A program made the position numbers and the translations under genes. Below are positions 59,872 to 64,000 of a DNA stretch of 64,000 nucleotides, piece by piece; the stretch's first letter is position 1, and every line of letters begins with the position of its first letter. Location of the stretch: assembly GCA_022072055.1 (NCBI GenBank), contig JAJVIK010000006.1:1-64000 (forward strand). The letters are read 5' to 3'. This stretch comes from a bacterium. Lineage in GTDB: Bacteria; Hinthialibacterota; Hinthialibacteria; OLB16. Under the pieces are notes generated by a model. The model saw only the letters and a program-made list of their open reading frames with translations. It searched no databases and had not been told where the DNA came from.

Positions 59872-60339
59872 ATGGTGATGTTCAGAGACACATTGCATGA
59901 GTTCGACCGGCTGCGTCGGGAAATGGATCAACTCTTCAACCAGGTCGGCTTCGGTTTCCCGGTCGCCCCGCGTCCGAGGAGCGCTTTCCTCCCCGGGGTT
60001 TCAGCGCGCGCGTATCCGCTGATCAACATCCGGGATGAGGGCGAGGGCTACAGGGTCGAGGCGCTTGCGCCCGGAGTGAACCCCGAGACTCTGTCGGTGA
60101 CCGCCAATCGGGACACTCTCACCATCAGTGGCGAGAAGCCCGCTCCGGAGGGGGTCCGTCCCGAGCAGTATCACCGCTCCGAGCGCTCGGCCGGGAAGTT
60201 CACCCGGACCTTCACCCTCCCGGGGGTCATTGATGTGAACCGGATCGTGGCCGAATACAAGAACGGATTGCTTGCGGTGACCGTGCCCAAGGCCGAGGAA
60301 TCGAAACCCAAGGCCATCTCAGTGGCGGTCGCGAATTGA
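59872..60339 (+). CDS. Small heat-shock protein, Hsp20/alpha-crystallin family (first)
   Basis: 155 residues, start ATG behind GGAGAAAGGAGCC; ATG 59878 is also possible. The alpha-crystallin domain spans ~45-150: INIRDEGEGYRVEALAPGVN, TLSVTANRDTLTISGEK, the FTRTFTLPGVIDVNRIVAEY strand and the AxxxNGLLxVxxPK motif KNGLLAVTVPKAEE. The C-terminal IXI anchor is represented by AISVAVAN. It holds unfolded proteins under stress. A second hsp20 gene follows after 40 nt. Confidence 0.94.
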   Translation: MVMFRDTLHEFDRLRREMDQLFNQVGFGFPVAPRPRSAFLPGVSARAYPLINIRDEGEGYRVEALAPGVNPETLSVTANRDTLTISGEKPAPEGVRPEQYHRSERSAGKFTRTFTLPGVIDVNRIVAEYKNGLLAVTVPKAEESKPKAISVAVAN

Positions 60340-60379
60340 CGGTCGAAGGACGGATGACAGACAGAAAGGAGACACGCTC

Positions 60380-60802
60380 ATGGTCAAGAACACTGCTGAA
60401 AGCACAGTCCCGGTCGCGGTCCCCGATACGTCGGTTCGCGCCGCGGAAGAGACCACCCGCGAGCCGGAGCGCTACCTGGCCCCCGCAGTGGACATTTATG
60501 AAACCGGGGATGGCCTGACACTCTTAGCCGATCTGCCGGGAGTGGACGCCAAGGACCTCTCGGTGACCGTGGAGGATGGAATCCTCACCCTTCAAGCCAA
60601 GCGGGAGGAGGTCACGAACGGCCAGGAGAACGCCCATCTCTGGCGTGAGTATCGACTGACCAATTTCTGGCGCCAGTTCCAGCTCTCGGATGAGGTGGCG
60701 CAGGACAAGATCAAGGCCGATCTGAAGAACGGGGTCCTGACCCTGCTTCTGCCCAAGGCCGAGGAAGTCAAACCGAAGAGGATCGAGGTGAGGGTGGCGT
60801 AA
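60380..60802 (+). CDS. Small heat-shock protein, Hsp20/alpha-crystallin family (second)
   Basis: 140 residues, ATG behind AAAGGAGACACGCTC. Alpha-crystallin domain ~35-140: PAVDIYETGDGLTLLADLPG, LSVTVEDGILTLQAKRE, FWRQFQLSDEVAQDKIKADL and KNGVLTLLLPKAEEVKPKRI. The N-terminal arm is short. It is the partner of the first gene; paired class A/B-like sHsps often form mixed oligomers. A strong intrinsic terminator follows. Confidence 0.94.
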   Translation: MVKNTAESTVPVAVPDTSVRAAEETTREPERYLAPAVDIYETGDGLTLLADLPGVDAKDLSVTVEDGILTLQAKREEVTNGQENAHLWREYRLTNFWRQFQLSDEVAQDKIKADLKNGVLTLLLPKAEEVKPKRIEVRVA

Positions 60803-60836
60803 ACTCTCTCGTTCGGTCTCCCTGTTTCCACGAATC

Positions 60837-60879
60837 GGGTCCCCCTCTCCGCTCATGCCAGTGGAGAGGGGGACCCTTT
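60837..60879 (+). terminator. Rho-independent terminator of the hsp20 operon
   Basis: A perfect 14-bp stem (60837-60850 with 60863-60876: GGGTCCCCCTCTCC and its complement) is extended by three more pairs around a short loop and followed by TTTGTC. It is the clearest intrinsic terminator in the window. Confidence 0.85.
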
Positions 60880-60963
60880 GTCATCATCCCAAACGCACCC
60901 GGCCGCGACTGTATGGGAGCGGAGAGTGCCACAGTGCCACCTCCCTCGCTTCCCGGACCCGTC

Positions 60964-60984
60964 TATAATGGAACGTGGACACGT
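60964..60984 (+). promoter_or_regulatory. -10 and overlapping operator of the Phd/PIN operon
   Basis: A perfect TATAAT (60964-60969) is followed after 3 nt by the interrupted palindrome ACGTG-GA-CACGT (60973-60984), which would cover the transcription start. The -35 is weak. A Phd-type antitoxin bound here would autoregulate the operon. The ribosome site AAAGGAGAG follows, then ATG at 61000. Confidence 0.5.
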
Positions 60985-60999
60985 AAAGGAGAGAGTGGA

Positions 61000-61353
61000 A
61001 TGACCAAGACAATCACCGCCTCGGAGCTTGCCTCGAACCTGGCTGATGTGATTGATTCAGTCCGCCTGCATGGGGACCGGTATGTGGTGGAGGACGGGAA
61101 AGGGCCGGTCGCGGCGATTGTGCCCGTGTCGGAGGAGGAGGCAGGCCGGTCGACCACGGAAAGGCTGGTCCACCTCATGGAGACCGTTGCGGAAAGGAAT
61201 CGAGATATCCCACCTGAGACAATCGCGGCTGCTATTGATCAGGCGGTCCGGGAGGTCCGTGCCGACAGAAGGCATGATGCGGGTCGTCGTGGACACGAAC
61301 GTAATCATCAGCGGTCTTTTCCAACCCGAGGGCATCCCCGGAACCATCCGTAA
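61000..61353 (+). CDS. Phd/YefM-type antitoxin
   Basis: 117 residues from the ATG at 61000, behind AAAGGAGAG; upstream starts would span the promoter. The N terminus MTKTITASELASNLADVIDS and the segment DRYVVEDGKGPVAAIVPVSE are the Phd/YefM DNA-binding fold. The C-terminal half (TTERLVHLMETVAERNRDIP) is helical and should bind the toxin. The frame continues ~80 nt into the PIN gene, giving an Arg/His-rich tail (RHDAGRRGHERNHQRSFPTR). Confidence 0.78.
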   Translation: MTKTITASELASNLADVIDSVRLHGDRYVVEDGKGPVAAIVPVSEEEAGRSTTERLVHLMETVAERNRDIPPETIAAAIDQAVREVRADRRHDAGRRGHERNHQRSFPTRGHPRNHP

Positions 61354-61720
61354 ACTGATTGGTAAAAGAACCTTCGATCTGTGCCTCTCCCGCCCGTTGA
61401 TCGAGGAGATCTCCGAGGTGCTTGATCGACCGTCAATCAGACCCAGGCTGAAGGTCCAAGACTGGGAGGTGGAAGAATTCCTCCAGCTGCTTTCCCGATT
61501 GGAAGGAGGAATGGCTTCGCCAAGGCCCATCGATCCTACAGTCCTCGCGGACCCTGATGACGACATGATTCTCGCCACCGCCCTGGCCGCCAAGGCGGAT
61601 GTCATCGTTTCCGGCGACCGCCACTTGCTGGATCTTCAGTCCTATCAGGGGATTCCAATTCTATCCCCACGCCAATTCTTGGATCGAGTGGAACTTGGCG
61701 AATCCGGGAAAGGGACGTAA
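61274..61720 (+). CDS. PIN-domain toxin (putative ribonuclease, COG1569-like)
   Basis: 148 residues from the ATG at 61274; ATG 61277 is equally possible. A PIN fold with the acidic residues expected at the Mg site: first Asp in RVVVDTNVIISGLF, Glu in LIEEISEVLDRP, Asp cluster in DPDDDMILATALAAKADVIV and SGDRHLL. PIN toxins cut RNA; the target is unknown. It overlaps the antitoxin gene by 80 nt in another frame. Phd antitoxins pair more often with Doc or RelE-like toxins. Confidence 0.82.
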   Translation: MMRVVVDTNVIISGLFQPEGIPGTIRKLIGKRTFDLCLSRPLIEEISEVLDRPSIRPRLKVQDWEVEEFLQLLSRLEGGMASPRPIDPTVLADPDDDMILATALAAKADVIVSGDRHLLDLQSYQGIPILSPRQFLDRVELGESGKGT

Positions 61721-61726
61721 ATCCTA

Positions 61727-62917
61727 TTACCCCCACCTGGTGAGCGGGTGGGTTCGCTCCTTGAGCGGGAGCTCGATGCGACCCCCCGCCATGTGCGCCG
61801 CATAGGCCGCGTGGATCATCTCCAGCGCGTCACGCCCTTTTTGCAGGCTCACTCCCGGCTCACGGTTCTCGTCGATTGAGGCCAGGAGGTCATCGACCGC
61901 GTATCCGTTCATCGTCAGGATCAACTCCGGACCTACCGGCAACGCCGGGGGGGCATCCGGCAAACGCTCCCATGTGGGCGCTGTTTCGCCCGGCGCCCAG
62001 GAGGTCGTCTTGGTCATCCAGATGTCCGGTTCGGCCCCCATCCGGATCGTGACAATCCCCTTGGTCCCGTAAATGTCCAAACCCCACCGCCCACCGTCTC
62101 CATCAACTGTCTTCTTGGTTCCGAAGAAGCCGTGCAAGCCGTTCTCGAATCCGTAGGTCACCTGGATGTTGTCGCCCACCACGGGGCCGAGCGGTTCCGT
62201 GGGGTCGTGGATGTCCGCCTTGGTGGCTGGGCGCTCCTCGACCGTGATGTCGGCGGCCACCCACTTGGGTTTGCCCACGAAATAGAGCATCAGGTCCATG
62301 ATGTGCGTTCCGAGCACAAGCAGGTCCTCGCCGCCGGCCCGGTCATCTTCCTTACCGCGCCCGCGCATCTCCAGCACCTCGCCGATAATCTTGTCCTCAA
62401 AGATCAATTTCTTGGCGTGGGCCACATGCGGGGTGGCGCGCTTCTGATGGGCCACTCCCCATTTCAAGTTCTTGGCCTCAGTGGCCGCCACCATCGCATC
62501 CGCCTCGGCCAGATCGGTCGCCACCGGCTTCTCCATGTAGCCATGCGCTCCGATCTCCGCGCAAGCGAGCACATATTCCTTGTGCCTGGTGGTGATCCTT
62601 GGTCCGACCGCGACCAGGTTGGGTTTCTCTTTCTCCAGCATCTCTATGTAATCGGCGTAGGTCCGCGCCGCGCCGCATTCCTTGGAAAACTTCTTCCGCG
62701 CCTTCTCGTGCGGATCGGCCAGCCCCACAACCTCCACATCTGAGCGCTTCGAGAAGGCCATGTGCAACGAGTGGCCATACCCGCCGTTATCCCAATCGCC
62801 GATCACACAGGCCTTGTATTTCTTGGCTTCTTGGGCAAATGCGGATCGCCCCAGGAATGGTGAAGTGAGCGAGAGAACGGCGGCTCCGGCGAGGAATTCT
62901 CGGCGACTTTGGGACAT
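61727..62917 (-). CDS. Tat-exported Gfo/Idh/MocA-family oxidoreductase
   Basis: 396 residues, ATG behind GGAGGCCACCCCC. The Tat signal is MSQSRREFLAGAAVLSLTSP, cleaved near SAFAQ|E. The Rossmann start is KACVIGDWDNGGYGHSLHMA, somewhat changed from GxGxxG. The catalytic EKP motif is GYMEKPVATDLAEADAMVAA. The C-terminal domain has EDLLVLGTHIMDLMLYFVGK with the conserved His and IQVTYGFENGLHGFFGTKKT. Export in folded form suggests that bound NAD(P) travels with the enzyme, as in glucose-fructose oxidoreductase. The substrate is unknown. Confidence 0.86.
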   Translation of the reverse strand: MSQSRREFLAGAAVLSLTSPFLGRSAFAQEAKKYKACVIGDWDNGGYGHSLHMAFSKRSDVEVVGLADPHEKARKKFSKECGAARTYADYIEMLEKEKPNLVAVGPRITTRHKEYVLACAEIGAHGYMEKPVATDLAEADAMVAATEAKNLKWGVAHQKRATPHVAHAKKLIFEDKIIGEVLEMRGRGKEDDRAGGEDLLVLGTHIMDLMLYFVGKPKWVAADITVEERPATKADIHDPTEPLGPVVGDNIQVTYGFENGLHGFFGTKKTVDGDGGRWGLDIYGTKGIVTIRMGAEPDIWMTKTTSWAPGETAPTWERLPDAPPALPVGPELILTMNGYAVDDLLASIDENREPGVSLQKGRDALEMIHAAYAAHMAGGRIELPLKERTHPLTRWG

Positions 62918-63153
62918 GGGGGTGGCCTCCGGATTAGGTCTTTGATGAACTTGATTTCAAGGAGGAAATGAGAATCTTCGGGGCGATGTTTGTCAACAGT
63001 TTGCTCATTCGCACCCCCCGGCGGGACTCCCGGACCCAATTGGCGGCTGCTGACAGGGAGACGCTTGACGCCCAACAAACCCACCGACAGACTCAGCGCA
63101 TGGTCAGACGATTCGGTTCCCAGTCCGGCACGCGGACCCTTGAGGAAGGCAGG

Positions 63154-63927
63154 GTGGTCGTGCATGGCCTTCTCCCGGACGTGGTCTTCGGCCCGGTCGA
63201 TTCACGGCGCTATGGGAAGTCTCTAGGAGTGAATCCCTTTCCGCTCGGAGAGAAGATCTGCTCCTTCAATTGCCCTTATTGCGAGTGCGGCTGGACCAAC
63301 AAGCTCTGGGTGGGGATGCATGAGGAGATTGTCTGGCCGAGCGTCAGCCAGATCGCCTCGGAGATCGAAACCCGACTCCAAAAGATGCTTGAGCATGGCG
63401 AGAGCCTGGGGGCGATTACCTTCGCGGGCAACGGCGAGCCCACCCTCCATCCCGAATTCCCAGCCTTGATCGATGCCGGCATCAGCCTCCGCGACCACCT
63501 CGCCCCGTGCGCAAAGGTTGTGGTTCTGACCAATGCCACGGAATTGGGCCGTCGGGAGATTCGCGAGGCGCTTCTGCGCGTGGAGGAGCCGTGCATGAAG
63601 CTCGACGCGGTCTCCACTCAGGTGGTGAGCCGGATCAACAAGCCGCATGCCTCCGTGGAGATGGCGAGGATTATCGAATGGATCGCGGACTTCCCAAGCC
63701 CGATCATCCAGTCGATGTTCGTCCAGGGTCCCGCCGACAACACCGGCGAGAAGGAGGTCACCCTCTGGCTGGATGCACTCAAGCAAATCCGACCGGCCCG
63801 TGTCGACATCTATAGTCTCGACCGAACTCCCCCGGACCGCCGTCTCACCAGGGTCTCCTCTGAAGAGCTGGAAGAGATCGCCTCACGCGCCCGCGAAGTC
63901 CTGAACGTTCCGGTGGGGGTTTACTAG
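63154..63927 (+). CDS. Radical SAM protein, COG0731-like Fe-S oxidoreductase
   Basis: 257 residues using the GTG at 63154 (GAGGAAGG just upstream); ATG 63100 or an earlier start would add a tail not usual in the family. The core motif VVFGPVDSRRYGKSLGVNPF leads into the 4Fe-4S cluster motif CSFNCPYCECG (CxxxCxxC). Then ITFAGNGEPTLHPEFPALID (GGE-like motif), VVVLTNATELGRREIREALL and KLDAVSTQVVSRINKPHASV, as in the TYW1-related group of small radical SAM enzymes. It generates a 5'-deoxyadenosyl radical; the substrate is unknown. The stop lies inside a dispersed repeat. Confidence 0.87.
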   Translation: MVVHGLLPDVVFGPVDSRRYGKSLGVNPFPLGEKICSFNCPYCECGWTNKLWVGMHEEIVWPSVSQIASEIETRLQKMLEHGESLGAITFAGNGEPTLHPEFPALIDAGISLRDHLAPCAKVVVLTNATELGRREIREALLRVEEPCMKLDAVSTQVVSRINKPHASVEMARIIEWIADFPSPIIQSMFVQGPADNTGEKEVTLWLDALKQIRPARVDIYSLDRTPPDRRLTRVSSEELEEIASRAREVLNVPVGVY

Positions 63928-63951
63928 AGCGTTTCTCACGCGAATGTAGCG
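63924..63951 (+). repeat. Dispersed intergenic repeat, copy B
   Basis: It begins CTAGAGCGTTTCTCA over the stop codon of the radical SAM gene and matches 31617-31644. Related GC-rich sequence (GGAGGG and GTGCCGGGGCCCC) runs on to the window end, so the element may be longer. Confidence 0.6.
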
Positions 63952-64000
63952 TTGGAGGGACGCGCGCGCCATCGCGTGCCGGGGCCCCGCAAGACCTGCC

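Noticed and set aside
1-64000. tRNA, rRNA and CRISPR arrays
   Set aside because: I looked for T-loop/CCA-type ends, conserved rRNA blocks and regularly spaced short repeats on both strands and saw none; a covariance-model scan would be decisive.

Overview
The window is a dense, GC-rich stretch of a bacterial chromosome with about 48 protein genes on both strands, short intergenic gaps and many stop/start overlaps. No tRNA, rRNA, CRISPR array, integrase or complete insertion sequence was recognised. Gene content points to a Gram-negative, envelope-rich, probably polysaccharide-degrading bacterium: Pal lipoprotein, Tat-exported Gfo/Idh-type oxidoreductase, Tat-exported sugar-isomerase-like protein, two secreted proteins with dockerin-like EF-hand segments, carboxypeptidase-regulatory-like repeats, bacillithiol-type BshA, DapL for diaminopimelate, and topoisomerase VI subunit B. 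That mix recalls poorly cultured lineages such as Planctomycetota, Hydrogenedentota or Sumerlaeota. This is an inference from gene content; no marker in the window settles the phylum.

Layout. 1-3385 is an accessory island: the end of an Rhs gene with a Cys-rich C-terminal domain, a lipoprotein behind it, a displaced second copy of the Rhs core end (about 95% identical over 211 bp), and a higBA toxin-antitoxin locus whose toxin is frameshifted but whose promoter/operator and antitoxin look intact. 3388-11338 encodes a very large secreted repeat protein and, divergently, a secreted six-hairpin-like protein overlapping an alpha/beta hydrolase. 11351-16229 holds a GspF/PilC-like protein, malate dehydrogenase, a GT2 and a Tat-exported protein. 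16391-21294 is a tight operon: solute-binding lipoprotein, soluble PAS histidine kinase, rhomboid protease with a helical tail, GT4. 21295-28257 includes an importer-type ABC ATPase overlapping a MscS-type channel gene, a cyclic-nucleotide-domain protein and an LVIVD/dockerin-like secreted protein.

28414-31620 encodes a DUF2298 membrane protein fused to NHL repeats. 31743-38281 (minus) carries pal, a membrane Ser/Thr kinase, and a bshA cluster with a serine hydrolase and two unknowns. 38332-43047 (minus) is serC, rplI, nadB and an OPA-type MFS transporter, divergent from an ExeA-like ATPase (43292-45046). 45252-52960 is a secreted FAD oxidoreductase, a HldE/PfkB-type kinase and two very large membrane proteins. 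53042-58413 runs top6B, acpP, fabF, rnc and a dapL-type aminotransferase. 58420 to the end holds two Gfo/Idh oxidoreductases, an hsp20 pair behind a sigma-54-like promoter and closed by a strong terminator, a Phd/PIN toxin-antitoxin pair with its own operator-like palindrome, and a radical SAM protein.

Regulatory DNA is readable in many gaps. Several genes have a -10 hexamer only 6-7 nt before the start codon and no Shine-Dalgarno sequence, suggesting leaderless transcripts. The points most worth following are the orphan Top6B, the SBP-kinase-rhomboid-GT4 operon, the Rhs cassette, the 12-repeat dockerin-like protein with recurring His/acid loops, and the recurrent fusion of polytopic membrane domains to beta-propeller-like tails.
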